Shown: positions 33,430 to 44,421 of the stretch, in pieces
Layout of the letters: every line of letters begins with the position of its first letter
Numbering within the stretch: position 1 is the stretch's first letter
DNA from: Triplophysa rosa
Taxonomy: Eukaryota; Chordata; Actinopteri; Cypriniformes; Nemacheilidae
Direction: 5' to 3'
NCBI RefSeq assembly: GCF_024868665.1
Contig: NC_079898.1
Coordinates: forward strand, 8,214,561 to 8,278,560
DNA: 64,000 nucleotides
Notes under the pieces: generated by a model
Told to the model about the DNA's origin: nothing
The model's database searches: none
Seen by the model: the letters and a program-made list of their open reading frames with translations, nothing else
Made by a program: the position numbers and the translations under genes

Positions 33430-34850
33430 CTGGCTAGGGAAGACGATCCGTCTCGGCTACGCGATCCAGTCGCCTCACGCCCGCCAAGTTCAGCATCCGA
33501 TATACCTCAGTCAGAGGCTAGGATGTTCCCGTACTTCGGGCCGAGGTCGCCACCCTTCTGGTGAAGGGAGTGATCGAGCCCGTCTCACCAGCCGAGATGT
33601 TCAACGGGTTTTACAGCCTGTACTTCATTGTCCCCAAGAAAGGCGGGGGGTTGCGCCCTATCTTGGGTCTGTGTGTTCTGAACAGGCACCTACACAATAG
33701 CTGCCTTTCAGGTTGATCACGCAGAAGCGCATCCTGACGTCCGTCAGGTGTCAGGACTGGTTCATGGCAATCGACCTGAAGGACGCGTACTTCATGTCTC
33801 GATCCTCCCTCGACATCGGCCGTTCCGACGGTTCGCGTTCGAGGGACGGGCATATCAGTACAGGGTCCTCCCCTTCGGTCTGTCCCTGTCTCCACGAGTC
33901 TTTACGAAGGTCGTGGAAGCCGCCCTCCTTCCCCGTTGGGAAGGAGGTGTGCGGGTACTAACTATCTCGACGACTGGCTCAAGTTTGGGCACACTCTCGA
34001 GATCTGTGGTGTACACACAGGGACCTGGTGCTCCGGCACCTAGATCGGTGGGGCTACAGGTCAACTGAGAAAAGAGCAAGCTCTCCCCCGTGCAGAGCAT
34101 CCTCTTTCTCGGTATGGAACTCGACTCTGTCCTCACGAGCGGCCCCGCTCACCCCCGGGGGGGGGGCGCGAGACCCGCGACGAGGAAGCCCGCACCCTCG
34201 CGGCCTCCCAGAGGCAGCGCGACTGACTAGCGCGCCCGATCAGTGTTGAACTGCCTGAAGATCAGACAGTCAGCGGTCCCCCTGTAACAAGAGGCTCCTG
34301 GGATACATGGCATCCTCGGCGGGGGTGGTCCCCCTCGGGTCGATGCACATACGACCGCTCCAACACTGGCTGCAGAGTCAAGTTCCTTGGAGAGCGTGGC
34401 ACACCGGCAGCAGGCGTATGGTCACACGCTTTTCTGCCGACACACCCTAACCCCCTGGTCTCCATGACCTTCTTGCGGACAGGGGTCCCCTTTGGGATGC
34501 CTCCCTGCAAGGTTGGGGTGCCGTGTGCAACGGGCAAGCAGTGTCGGGGCGGTGGACGGGCCCCCGCCTGCGTTGGCATTTCAACTGCCTAGAGTTGTTG
34601 GTTGTGCTACTTGCATTGAGGAGGCTACTACCTCTCGTGCAGGGAAGCACGTGCTGGTCCGGTCGGACAGCACAGCTGCTGTGGCGTATTCCTTCACTCA
34701 CAGCAGCTAACATGACTCGCCCGACGCCTCCTCCTCTGGAGTCAGCAGGTGATCAGCTCCCTGCGAGCCACACACATCCCAGGCGTCCTGAACCAGACAG
34801 CCGATGCGCTCTCTCGTCAGTCGACGCCTCGCGGAGAGTGGCGACTCCCT
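33430..34850 (+). pseudogene. DIRS copy B reverse transcriptase and RNase H (broken)
   Basis: Readable blocks: LVKGVIEPVSPAEMFNGFYS and FIVPKKGGGLR (about 33558-33653), WFMAIDLKDAYF (about 33758-33795), and the YLDDWL coding bases at 33960-33981, where one A is missing relative to copy A, shifting the frame. RNase H blocks are LFLGMELDSV (34111-34130), DASLQGWGAVCNGQAVSGRW (about 34498-34557), SDSTAAVAYS (about 34665-34694) and LNQTADALSRQSTPRGEWR (about 34788-34844). A GC-rich insertion at 34138-34215 falls just after LGMELDSV. Non-functional as it stands. Confidence 0.9.
34138..34215. repeat. GC-rich insertion 3 in DIRS copy B, related to insertion 2
   Basis: Again reads AGCGGCCCCGCTCACCCCC, a G run, GCGCGAGACCCGC and GCGGCCTCCC, the same block order as 32695-32760. 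Copies A and C lack it. Confidence 0.7.
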
Positions 34851-35254
34851 CCCCGCGCAGCCGGCTCATTTGGGGCAGTTCGGCCAGGCACAGGTGGTCC
34901 TGTTGCCTCCCCGGACTCCACCCATTGTCCGCTTTGGTACTCCCTGTCCGAGGTACCCTCGGCACGGATGCCCTTGCGCACAGCTGGCCGCGGGACAAGC
35001 GGAAGTACGCTTCCCCCCAGTGAGCCTCATTGCACAGGGCCTGTGCAAGGCCAGGGAAGAGGAGCATCAAGTGGTACTAGTTACGCCCCTTTGGCCTAAC
35101 CAGGACTTGGTTCTCGGAGCTGAGGCTCTGACAACAACTCCCCCCTGGCCGCTCCCCCTGGCGGACAGCTTCCCCAGGGGAAGGGGCACGTTACGGCATC
35201 CCAGGCAAAACCTGGTCTCCATGTCTGGACGGGACGAGGAGATCCTGAGTGACC

Positions 35255-36170
35255 CACCCCCAGTCCGGTTGGGACGTCACTCAGGCTAGGGCTTCGGCCA
35301 CTGGGCGGCTATACGCCCATAGGTGGCGCCTCTTCTCGTCCTGGTGCTCTTCTCGCCGAGAAGACCCGCGGAGTTGCTCGGTCGGGTACGAGCTGTCCCG
35401 TCCTCAAGAGAGCGGGGGAGTAACCTCTCCCCCTCCACACTGGGAATGTATGTAGCCGCTACGGCCGCTCATCATGACCCAAGTGCTGGGTAGCCTCTGG
35501 GACAGCACGACCTGGTCATTAGGTTCCTAAGGGGCGCGAGAGGGTGACCACCTTACCCGCGCTCCGTACCCTCTTGCGACCTAGGTGGCGGGCCTCAAGA
35601 GGCCCCGCCCCCTTCGAGCCTCTCTGGGTTGCCGCTCTTTCTCAGTCTTGATAAAGATGCTTTCCGCATGGCGCTCACCTCCAAGAGGGTAGGGGATCTA
35701 CAAGCACCCTCCGTGTCCACAGATTGCCTAGAACTCGGGGCCGGGATTCTTACGTTATCTTGAGACCCCGCCCCGGCTACGTGCCCAAGGTTCCCACCAC
35801 TCTCCCGAGAGACCAGGTGGTGAACCTGCAGGCGCTCCCCACCGGGGAGGTAGACCCAACCTATCCGTGTTGTGTCCAGTACGCGCACGGCACCTCTACT
35901 TGGACCGCACGCAGAGCCCAGAAGCTCTGAGCAGCTCTTTGTCTGTTTCGGAGGTCAGCAGGAGGGCTGTCTCCAAACAGAGGCTGGCGCACTGGATCGT
36001 GGATGCCCTCATTAGGGCATACCGATCTCATTTCGCCCCTGCCCGTTGGGGGTGAGGCACACCCCTCGTGGGCACTGGCTCAGGGCGCCTCTCTGGCAGA
36101 CATCTGCAGAGCTGCGGGTTGGGCTATGCCTAACAACTCCGTGAGGTTCTAATACCTACGCGTGGAACCG
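35255..36170 (+). pseudogene. DIRS copy B tyrosine recombinase (broken)
   Basis: Blocks visible in several frames: a WRLFSSWCSSRREDPRSCSV segment, MYVAATAAHH-type sequence near 35445, TSKRVGDLQAPSVSTDCLEL (about 35679-35738) with the first catalytic Arg, RPGYVPKVPTTLPRDQVVN, SLADICRAAGWA (about 36090-36130), and a degenerate end where the Tyr is expected. The stretch holding the HxxR motif in A and C is largely deleted: GGEAHPSWALAQGASL follows directly at about 36049-36096. This copy could not encode an active recombinase. Confidence 0.85.
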
Positions 36171-36892
36171 GTGTCAGCCCGCATCCTGGAAAGGTGTGGG
36201 ACCGGCAGCCGGTAAGGCGTACGCCTGCGGAAGCCCTTCCCCCTCCGGGGGAAGCAGTGGTGATCCCGCCTCATTTCTTTCCCCCTTGGGTAAAGAACAG
36301 TCATTCCATCCATCACTAAGCACCCTTCCAGGGGACAGGCTGGGCAGAGCAGCCCTGCCCCCTTAGGCGGGGGAACAGTTGAGTTATGCCCCACATAGCT
36401 CTAACCGGACCTAGTGCTCCAGACGTGGTAACCCCCCCTCCGTGGGCTGTTCCGTCTGATGTATCCTCATGAATGGTTCCCACCTTGGCAACCCATGACC
36501 TCCCCAGGTGGACTCCCACCTTGCGGTTAACTCCTGCAGTCCGCACTTTCCTCCCATGAGTTCTCCCCTGATGGTGAGACCATGTGGTGTCTCCACTAAT
36601 TCCTCCCTACGGTAGGTAGTGATTTCTGCAGCGTTTTTCCCCCAGGGGGGAATAATGCTTACCCAGTGGTCCGTACGGTGCTGGGCGGCTTCTCGCCATT
36701 TAGAGAACTAGACCTCCGCCCGTGACGGCCGGTGATAGGGGCTTCCCAACTTTGTGTAAAGCTCTGGGTCCCCCTACCTCTCCACTGGAGGGTCATAATT
36801 TCACGTTAGCGTCTTCGTCTGACTCGCCCAGGCCAGTCAACGTCGCTCCGCAGAGATTGTGACGCGGCTCAGTGCTGTGGCGTTTTCCATAG

Positions 36893-37001
36893 GAACCCCA
36901 TTCTGTCGGTTCGACACAACGCCGAGAGACCGACAGAAAGGGAACGTCTTGGTTACGGATGTAACCTCGGTTCCCTGATGGAGGGAACGAGACGTTATGT
37001 C
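36893..37001 (+). repeat. DIRS copy B internal complementary region
   Basis: Same layout as in A, but subfamily-specific. It reads CGTCTTGGTTACGGATGTAACC, which is exactly complementary to this copy's own right end (GGTTACATCCGTAACCAAGACG) and not to that of C. Confidence 0.92.
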
Positions 37002-37070
37002 CCTCATGCCACAACACTGGCCGCCCACCCCAGCGGTCGGGGGAGGATGCTTTAGGCTCCTCAGACCAAC

Positions 37071-37234
37071 AGGTGAATGAATGAGCATGAAAATTTCATT
37101 CGCCAATTTTCATTGGCCTTTTCTAAATACTCAGAAGATGATAGGTTCTCAAGACAAACCCCATTCTGTCGGTTCGACACAACGTCTCGTTCCCTCCATC
37201 AGGGAACCGAGGTTACATCCGTAACCAAGACGTT
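37071..37234 (-). repeat. DIRS copy B right inverted terminal repeat with internal deletion
   Basis: AGGTGAATGAATGAGCATG runs directly into AAAATTTCATTCGCC; the TATA/CCCGGATATCC segment present in the left repeat and in A and C is missing. The outer extension (CGTCTCGTTCCCTCCATCAG to CCAAGACG) is complete. Confidence 0.9.
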
Positions 37235-38652
37235 TCGCTTCATTTCCAAACCTACTAAAGAGCAACTTCTCATCAGAAATAAAATGCTCCTCTGGGAATG
37301 TGTTTGAACAAAGCTTTTGTTTAGCTTTGCGTCAGCGTAATTGCAAATATAATGAATCAGAGGCTTCTAAGAAACCGCTCTGTGCATTCAGCTGATAAGA
37401 ACTGACAAATTAAACATTAGTTCAAACTTGGTGTTGAACTAACTAACTAACTAACTAACGTTCATGGCCTGAGGTAAGGGAAGACGGCTATAGAATGAAG
37501 GTTCAGGGGTGTGACGCAGAGTTTTTGTCTCGCTCCCACTTTCCTTTTCACTCCTCGTTTCTCTTTCTTTCTCTCCGGTTGGATGGAGAACAGGCCTGGC
37601 TTGCAGCTGGTTGTGTTTAGCATCTGTGTGTACATCTGTGTGTGTGCGTTTGGGGAGGGGGGTTGTTACAGGGCTGGACCGAAAGGAGTGTAAAAATGTA
37701 TACGCCATTTCCTCACCAGTAATCGGAATTGTACAGAATGTTCTTGGCTGTCAACCAAGATGCGTGGAAAAGAATCCCTTAACCCCTCCGCCCCATTTCT
37801 CCTTTTTTTCGCTGACTAACAATCTATTTCTTCTCCTTTCTGTCGTCCTGTCCTTCATTTTGAGGGATGAATCGCAAGGTTTTGGCAGTCGGAACGCTGA
37901 AACTTGTAACACTCAGATTAGGTAACTGAGGTTTATGATTACACGGACACCGGATCCCGTATATAAAACGACTGTTCGTTGACCATGCGTCCTTTCATTC
38001 CCTACATAAAGCTTGTGCGATTGTGTGCGAGAGGGTGCACTGGTATGCGTGTGTGCCAACCGCAGCTGAGGGTGGGGATCTTGTTCTCCATTCAATAACT
38101 GCACCGCATCCATCAATGCTGGGAAAACACGCTTTAATAATGTCCAGGCCCCGCTGCTGACCTGGGCTGTTTGTGCTCCGATCCGCGGTTTATTTTCCCC
38201 TGCAGTGGAGCGCGGGGACCGTGCCAAGCTTACACTGGCCCATGTAAAGTGTCCGCGGTGGGCCGCCAATTCTTACATAAGACCCCCGGGTCATGCAGGT
38301 CTCCAGAGGCGGTAAAAGAGAAAGGGCAGGACGGGGTTTTGTCTTTGAGGGCTGGAAGATTAATGTGTGGGCAACATTTTTCTTGCAAGCATGTGCAATG
38401 TCAGATTGTTTGAGAGGAAGGTGTGTATACTGTATGGGTTGCTTTGTGGTCTGGCATGCAAAGTAAATTGTAACTACACTATAGATCGTTGCTGTACTTC
38501 CGAAACCTCGGATGTCCAACTTTGCTGTTTTTCAGGAAATGGGAAAAATACTGTACTTTTTAAATGATTACATACTGGACAAGTACTTTTTAATAAGTTT
38601 TATTGCTTAGATATTTGCAAAACCCAGTGACAAACATAAAGGGTGGCTAATA
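37235..38652. other. Low-copy non-coding stretch
   Basis: A short (AACT)n repeat lies at 37435-37458. The segment 38085-38345 is GC-richer and non-repetitive and could be a conserved non-coding element. No exon recognised. Confidence 0.4.
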
Positions 38653-38936
38653 TGGGGGCAGTCGTGGCCTAATGGTTAGAGAGTAGGACTCGTGACCAGA
38701 AGGTTGCCGGTTGGATTCTCAGGGCCGGCGGGTAACGACTGAGGTGCCCTTGAGCAAGGCACCTTACCCCTACATGCTCCCCGGGGGCTGCAGTGATAGC
38801 TGCCCATTGCTCCAGGTGTACGTGTGGTCACCACTTGCTATGCGTGTGTTCACTACTCTCTGGATGGGTTAAATGCAGAGGTCACATTTCGGGTATGGGT
38901 CACCATATCTGACTAATAGGTCACTTCACGTCACTT
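38653..38936 (+). mobile_element. tRNA-derived SINE (V-SINE/DANA-like)
   Basis: Starts GGGGGCAGTCGTGGCCTAAT with an A-box-like GTGGCCTAATGG (38663-38674) and a B-box-like GGTTGGATTCT (38709-38719). The body has TGCCCTTGAGCAAGGCACC, TGCTCCCCGGG and CTGCCCATTGCTCCAGGTGT, then GGATGGGTTAAATGCAGAGG and GTATGGGTCACCATA near the 3' end. This order is typical of the tRNA-derived SINEs of teleosts. The family name is tentative. Confidence 0.88.
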
Positions 38937-39024
38937 AATAATAATGATTTATGGCAAAAGAAAAATCCGAAAATATGGAGATGTAAGGTTTGAGAAGCAC
39001 AGCACCGATATTTATGTACAGATA

Positions 39025-39521
39025 CAGGCATGGAAAAAATTAAAAGACCATTCCAAATTTTCATTCAATCATCATTTCTAGATGTACTTTGGTCATTTCA
39101 GTCCCGTGTCTGTTAAACTTGAACAAAATCAAACCTTAGGAGTGACACAAATTCATCCGACAGCAATGTGAAAGACTGACAGCATGACAAGACACATGAA
39201 AACTGTGATAAAAATCAAGGTTATCACATAAAAATAGAAGTTCTGAACTTTTCCTAAATACATGCACAAATATTACTGTTGTATTGCTTAAAAGTGAATA
39301 TGAACTTGTTTTCTTTGCAGTATTTGAGGTCTGAAAATATACATTTAATAATTTTGACCTGTTACTCCAGTTTTCATTTTCTGCGAATAAAAACAATATT
39401 TTTATTGAAAATTTGGGATAAATATTGTTAGTAGCTCACAGAATGAAACCCCCTAAACACATAAATTGTGAATTAAAAAAAAAGAAAATATTTAAGGGTC
39501 TTGTATTTTTGTCAGCGGCTG
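39025..39521. mobile_element. Possible Tc1-like MITE
   Basis: The left end CAGGCATGGAAAAAATTAAA continues with AGACC. The complement of the right end, CAGCCGCTGACAAAAATACA, continues with AGACCC, giving an imperfect inverted repeat of about 28 bp. TA precedes the left end. No transposase. Confidence 0.45.
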
Positions 39522-40469
39522 TTTATATCCATACATACAATTTGAATATACACAAGGTTAAGCATGAAAGGTGTTAAAACTCTTTATTAGGATTAATGAG
39601 CACATAATCACTATGATAGTACGGTGGTATGTAAAGGGGTGCTGGGAGTTTAAGGCCAGTAAGGTTCAAGAGATTGTGGGTCTCACACCCATCATTCCTC
39701 CTAACCTCATTCGAACCCCTTTACGTCACTCATTTCAGCCCTGTCTATCACTATCGACTGGTTTATTTGTGTTGGTCTTCTGTGTGTTCAAAAATCAACA
39801 TTGGTGCTGTGGTTGCTGATTGCCGTGTGTTAATGAGGTCAGGGTGGCAAACACTGTTTGTGTGTGTGCTGTTAGTCTTCACTCTATCATACACACGTCT
39901 ACTACAACTAGAGTATAAACAGGCCTTCTCAATTTTTTTTGTTGCTTTGAATGCACACAGATTTTCAAGATCATTGGCAAAATATGTCATGAATGAACGT
40001 GTAACGTGTGCGTTGCGCATGTGGTGCGTAGAGCAACACGTATGCAGTATAGATTCGTCATGCGCCATTGTGCTTCCACACATACTACGTTTGTAGCGCG
40101 CTAGCGTCCGCGTCTTCTGTGTGATTCAGTCAACAATGGGTATTTCCGATATATGATTGATCGAAACGTACGTTTTTAGGGTTTATAAAACACTTTTTTG
40201 TTTTATGTTTAGTGCGAGTGGTTGATAGATATATATAACAGCATTCACCGTAAACTTCCATGGTGTATCCAGATTAAAAAAACATGACTTTGAATTACGT
40301 GTAGGACAACACAGAAAAAGAAAGATAAACCTTTTCAGGACTAAACACAATAGGTGAAAAGAACGTACTATTTAAATTATATTTTATCTGTAGTTTTGAT
40401 GTTAGGATGTTACTTCAAAACACTTGATGCTTACGTGAAGTTATGTTAGCCTAGCCTATTAAAAGAGTT
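39522..40469. other. Non-coding stretch with CGCA/TGCGTA-rich repeats
   Basis: GTGCGTTGCGCATGTGGTGCGTA (about 40008-40030) resembles, in complement, sequence near 40985-41005, suggesting that a decayed DNA element of about 1 kb spans 39960-41030 around the MADF-like ORF. Ends not resolved. Confidence 0.4.
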
Positions 40470-40616
40470 TCAAAATAACTTGCCATCCATTCCAATGGCC
40501 GATGAAACTGCCTCCCATGTCTTTTCTTTAGCATTCATGTCTTTATAAAAACAGTCCTGGGGCTCATAAATCACTTTGTATTTCTCTACCTCAATAATTA
40601 GCCGAGTGTCATCCAT
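40470..40616 (-). pseudogene. MADF-like domain fragment (transposon accessory gene or exon)
   Basis: A 48-codon minus-strand frame reads MDDTRLIIEVEKYKVIYEPQ, then DCFYKDMNAKEKTWEAVSSA and IGMDGKLF. The pattern LI..V.....IY......Y......K..W..V...IG matches the first half of a MADF/Myb-SANT-like DNA-binding domain (usual length about 85 residues). The frame is open upstream (GDKQVVQKVQDGSA), preceded by TTCTTTGCAG as a possible splice acceptor. After GMDGK, GTTATTTTG could be a donor. Such domains occur in Harbinger-type accessory proteins and in host genes derived from them. Too short for the ORF list; codon use looks coding-like. Confidence 0.55.
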
Positions 40617-41050
40617 CGCGCTGCCGTCTTGTACTTTCTGGACCACCTGCTTGTCACCATCTGCAAAGAAGCACCTTCCTCACGCAATATAAACACTGTC
40701 GAATATTTGTACTACACAACATTTTAATTGTCTTTTATTGCTTAATTAAACAAATAACATAAATAAAACAAATTGTAGTAAACTTCATTTATATGCATTT
40801 ATGGTGAAATTACTGTATTTCTGTGTCAATGCGTGTTCATTTTGAGCGTGATACATGTGCTATCATTTTAAAACAGTCTGTGCTGTACAGTAAAAATAGA
40901 CTCGATCGCAACGGACGTACCGCACCGCATCCACGTGCTGTGTGAATGATCTAATCCGTAAACATGGGCACGTGAAAAAATACGCACCGCATACGCACTG
41001 CACAGGGAGTATGTGTGAAACAGGCATTAGTCTGGTCGTACAACTATGTG

Positions 41051-42180
41051 AAGAGCTGTCGCCTTACGGGTTATGAGGGTCTACTCTCATCCCTTGTCAC
41101 ATTTTTTTAATCTACTGTGCTAAAAATGACTAATTAATTAAATAATTAATAAAAAAGTAATTCCAGTTCTGAAGGAATCTGCTGATCTATCAGTGGAGTT
41201 CTGCCTGCGCAGGTCTTGTGTGCACCTACATGCAGCTCAATAAATTCAGTCAGTTCTGGTCTGGCGTAGCTGACAGCTATTCTTCACATGTATGACTCCC
41301 AAACCACTCCCATCATTCATGTCTGTGTGCGATTGTGGGAGTTTAGACCTGTTTGACTGATTGATGACTCACAGAGGGTGACATATCTCACTTGCTTTAA
41401 GAGCTGTGTTCATGACAGGTTTCTCCAGGTTTTCAGAACATGCATTAGTCAGAAATCTTTATCAAGACTCTGGCCCTACTGCCTGTTTTAGCGTTAGCTC
41501 CTAAAGCTTTTGAAATGTGCATTTGTATTTCCAGATCATGACCTGTTGAGTAAGCACTGGAATGTGTGAATTTGACCGATGTGCCACCACTGGATGGCGC
41601 TCTGATACTATACCAATATTCAGCGGTGGTCTGCAAACTGTTGTTATTTCTGAACTCTTTAACATCGACACATGTCATCATGATTGAGTGATCATGCACA
41701 GAGCTCTGTCTGTTGCACAAACACAGTTTAATGATCATGGGATGCTGAGTTTGGGAACAAACAGTTCTGAAGCATGATTCGTTTACTTTCGTGGATCTCA
41801 AAAGCGAGTTTAGCAAAGAAAACTCTTTGCAGAAAGATTATGCAGCTGCAGAAAGTTGTGAAAAGGGATAAACCGTCAGTCACACTGTTTAACAAATAAT
41901 CAGTTTAATGGACTATTTTTGTGTAATTTGAGTTTTGAGTAATTTAGGTCAGTTATAGACACTGATTGACTGATGTCAAGTAGTTAGAGGAGTGTAGCAG
42001 TGAAGTGTTGTATAGTTAGCATACTAAATCAAGTTTTCTTTATACTCACATTTTTTCAAGCATTAAAAATGCATGCGCTATCTACCTTATGTTTGGCGTT
42101 TAATGTGGGTGCTGTTTGTGTTAAGACTTCCGTTGAGCCACTATAGCTAATAGCAGTCGTATTGCGAGTAAGATGAGTTT
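41051..42180. other. Low-copy non-coding stretch
   Basis: No repeat ends recognised. A 123-codon minus-strand frame at 41445-41816 has no domain signature. Confidence 0.4.
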
Positions 42181-42210
42181 GCCGTTTTAACTGGCTATTT
42201 AATATTTATT

Positions 42211-42408
42211 ATGGAACCCAAAGGTACAAGCTTAATGTGTGCAGTTAGTGGTTGCCATAATAGCTGGCACAAAGGCAAAACAATTCTACAAAACATTTGT
42301 CTTTTGACCATAATCCACACACCAGAGCTGAATGTGGACGTCGCGCATCCATTATCCATTATTTTAATCTACTGGATGCCTTTTCTCCTGGAAAATGTAC
42401 CAACTTGA
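42211..42408 (+). pseudogene. Possible THAP-type zinc-finger N-terminus fragment
   Basis: Starts MEPKGTSLMCAVSGCHNSWH followed by KGKTILQ. A Cys-x4-Cys pair (residues 10 and 15) close to an N-terminal Met, followed by Asn-rich and basic residues, resembles the start of THAP domains, which occur in P-element-like and Kolobok-type transposases and in host THAP genes. The downstream Cys/His ligands and the AVPTIF-like end are not seen in this frame, so it is at best a broken fragment. It could be chance. Confidence 0.3.
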
Positions 42409-42644
42409 CTACAATAACTAATGAACATCTTTCATGGGCACTTAATGTAGAAAAAGAACATTAATAAAACATATTTAGCACAACTAAATGAACAGTATGT
42501 AAATAATGGCATAATATTAGCAGCAGTTCAAATTTAGCTGTCAGCATTTTCATATGTATTTAGCAGTGAAAACTTAATAAAGCAAACTTTTCTTGCAAAG
42601 GATCGCAGCTGCATGACTTGCCATGTCATACTTCAAATGTACAT

Positions 42645-42692
42645 TACAGTTACTTCATTTGACAGACGCTTTTATCCAAAGAGACTTACAAG
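42645..42692 (-). repeat. SINE/LINE 3' tail fragment
   Basis: CATTTGACAGACGCTTTTATCC followed by AAAGAGACTTACA is the complement of the common fish tail AAGTC(G/T)CTTTGGATAAAAGC...TGCCAAATG seen at 59286-59331. Confidence 0.75.
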
Positions 42693-44050
42693 TGGGAGAG
42701 CATTTAACATTTTGTCAATACGCTAAACAGTACTGATAGTTCACTGGGCCGTGTTACTAGGAGGATTAAAGCTGGAGTAAGCAAGGGAGTGAACAACACG
42801 AAAGACCATTTTTATTTAATACATAGATTCACCATAATTGCTTTTAATCGTGAAGCCTCGACACAAAAAGGAAGCACGTCACATTGTTTACTTCCGTGTT
42901 CAAAAATAAGGTGGATACTATATTGTTTCGTGTAAGCATGTGAGATCGATGCTCCATGTTTGACATTTGTCAGTGCAAAAACAGTAACAGTTTCATGTTG
43001 TCGCTGTCTGGCTGAAACCTCCATCTTTCATTATTTTTTGGTAAATCATTAATATTGGTCACCTTTCATGTCTGTCTGTGGGTTCAGCAAATTTAAAGCA
43101 TTGAAAACAGCTTGTATGCAGTGTTTTTTTTATTTCCTGTAAATTAGCAGTTTTGGAGATACAAGCTTTCAGTCCGACAGCAAAAAATCTAACACACATT
43201 GTACCGGGAACATCATGTAAGAAATGAGTAATTAGGATATTTAACGTAGAGAGACTGACTCAACATGTGATTACCTGCATCTGCTGTAACATATCTGGTA
43301 AAGAAATCAATGACTTTGCAGTAGTATTGTTTTAATCATTATTGTGGAGGAGGTATACAGAAGAGTAAAGCATCCAAGTGCTGTTCTGGTAACAATTATA
43401 ATTCACAAATCTTTCCTAAAATGAAGATGCAACTCAAACAGAAAGACTTCTATTCTCAAGCTTAATAGAACAGTGACAGTTATTTTTGCGAACTGACTGC
43501 TGCTTGGCACATTGAGCCAAATCCATGCTTACATATGAAAGCTCCATGAAAACGATTCCCTCTCTTCCCTCCGTTGCTTGCGGTGGGAATGATGGGCTGT
43601 GGTGCTGGAAACTGTGTGCGGTGGGATTTCTTCTCTTAACTGGAAATGAGCCATTCTGTTGCTGGGGCTGAAGGCCATTGGATAGGAATTCTGTTCACTT
43701 GAAGTGGGGAAAAGAGGAATGGTGTCCCTGACCGCAAGATTGCCAGGATACGGCTGCTTTGAATCTTGTAATGGGAATCAGAACACAAGTGCTCCTCAGT
43801 TCTGTTACGCACGAAAACCACTTGTGTGCCATATGCTAAGCTCATTTCAATAACACATTGTGATTTTTCATATCTGTTGTGCATTAAAAGTCCATGAATA
43901 TGTTGCTGAACTCAATAGATGTCCTTAATGTTTTAATAATGTTTGAGGTAGTTGACAATTAACTTTGATTTATTGGAAATGTTTCATGGAAACTTTTTTA
44001 ACATCAAGTGTGGATTAAAGACATACTGATGTGTAAGATGAAGTGTGCAA
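42693..44050. other. Low-copy non-coding stretch
   Basis: No gene or transposon recognised. Confidence 0.4.
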
Positions 44051-44421
44051 TTAAAGGTCCAGAGAATGAAATTTAGCGGCATCTAGTGGTGAGGTTGCGA
44101 ATTGCAACCAATGGCTCACTCCACCCCTTTCTTTTGAAGCACTACGGTGGCTGACACAGAACTAAGATGTCTTCACGTTTTCACTTCTTTGCTGAAGGAG
44201 ATAACGCATTTACGAAAAAGCAGTTTGTCCGTTTAGTGCTACAGTAGAAACAACATGGCGAATTCCATGCAAGGTGTACACAGATAGAAATAGCTCATTC
44301 TAAGATAATAAAAACATAACGCTTCGGCATGTAAGGTCTTTATACACCTCTGAACACATAGTTATGTGTATTATATTGCATTTCTGTAGATCTTCCAATA
44401 AATTACACACTGGTCCTTTAA
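44051..44421 (+). mobile_element. TTAA-flanked MITE, AAAGG(T/A)CCAG family, copy 1
   Basis: Starts TTAAAGGTCCAGAGAATG and ends, in complement, TTAAAGGACCAGTGTGTAAT. TTAA is present at both ends (44051-44054 and 44418-44421), as in piggyBac-type elements. The interior has GCATCTAGTGGTGAGGTTGC and GGTGGCTGACACAGAACTA, also present in reverse at 58299-58675. Non-coding, 371 bp. Confidence 0.85.

Larger units (their letters stand above)
31135..37234 (+). mobile_element. DIRS retrotransposon copy B (both ends present)
   Basis: A 6.1-kb element in the same orientation as A, 574 bp downstream of it. Starts TTCCCTTTCTGTCGG and ends GTAACCAAGACG(TT). The order is left repeat, gag, RT, RNase H, tyrosine recombinase, ICR and right repeat. 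It is a different subfamily from A and C: it has GC-rich, hairpin-like insertions (32272-32325, 32695-32760, 34138-34215) and a diverged ICR. The right repeat lacks about 50 bp including the TATA region. Coding frames are broken by frameshifts, stops and insertions. Confidence 0.94.

Noticed and set aside
32821..33564. 247-codon open frame as a new protein
   Set aside because: It runs across the gag-RT junction of DIRS copy B in a register that differs from readable gag and RT motifs; it is a GC-rich chance frame.
24891..37234. Retrovirus or LTR retrotransposon for the RT-bearing 25-37 kb region
   Set aside because: No direct LTRs, protease or DDE integrase. Inverted terminal repeats, an ICR and a tyrosine recombinase are present, which define DIRS.
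37435..37458. CRISPR-like short direct repeats
   Set aside because: A simple (AACT)n tract without spacers, in vertebrate DNA.
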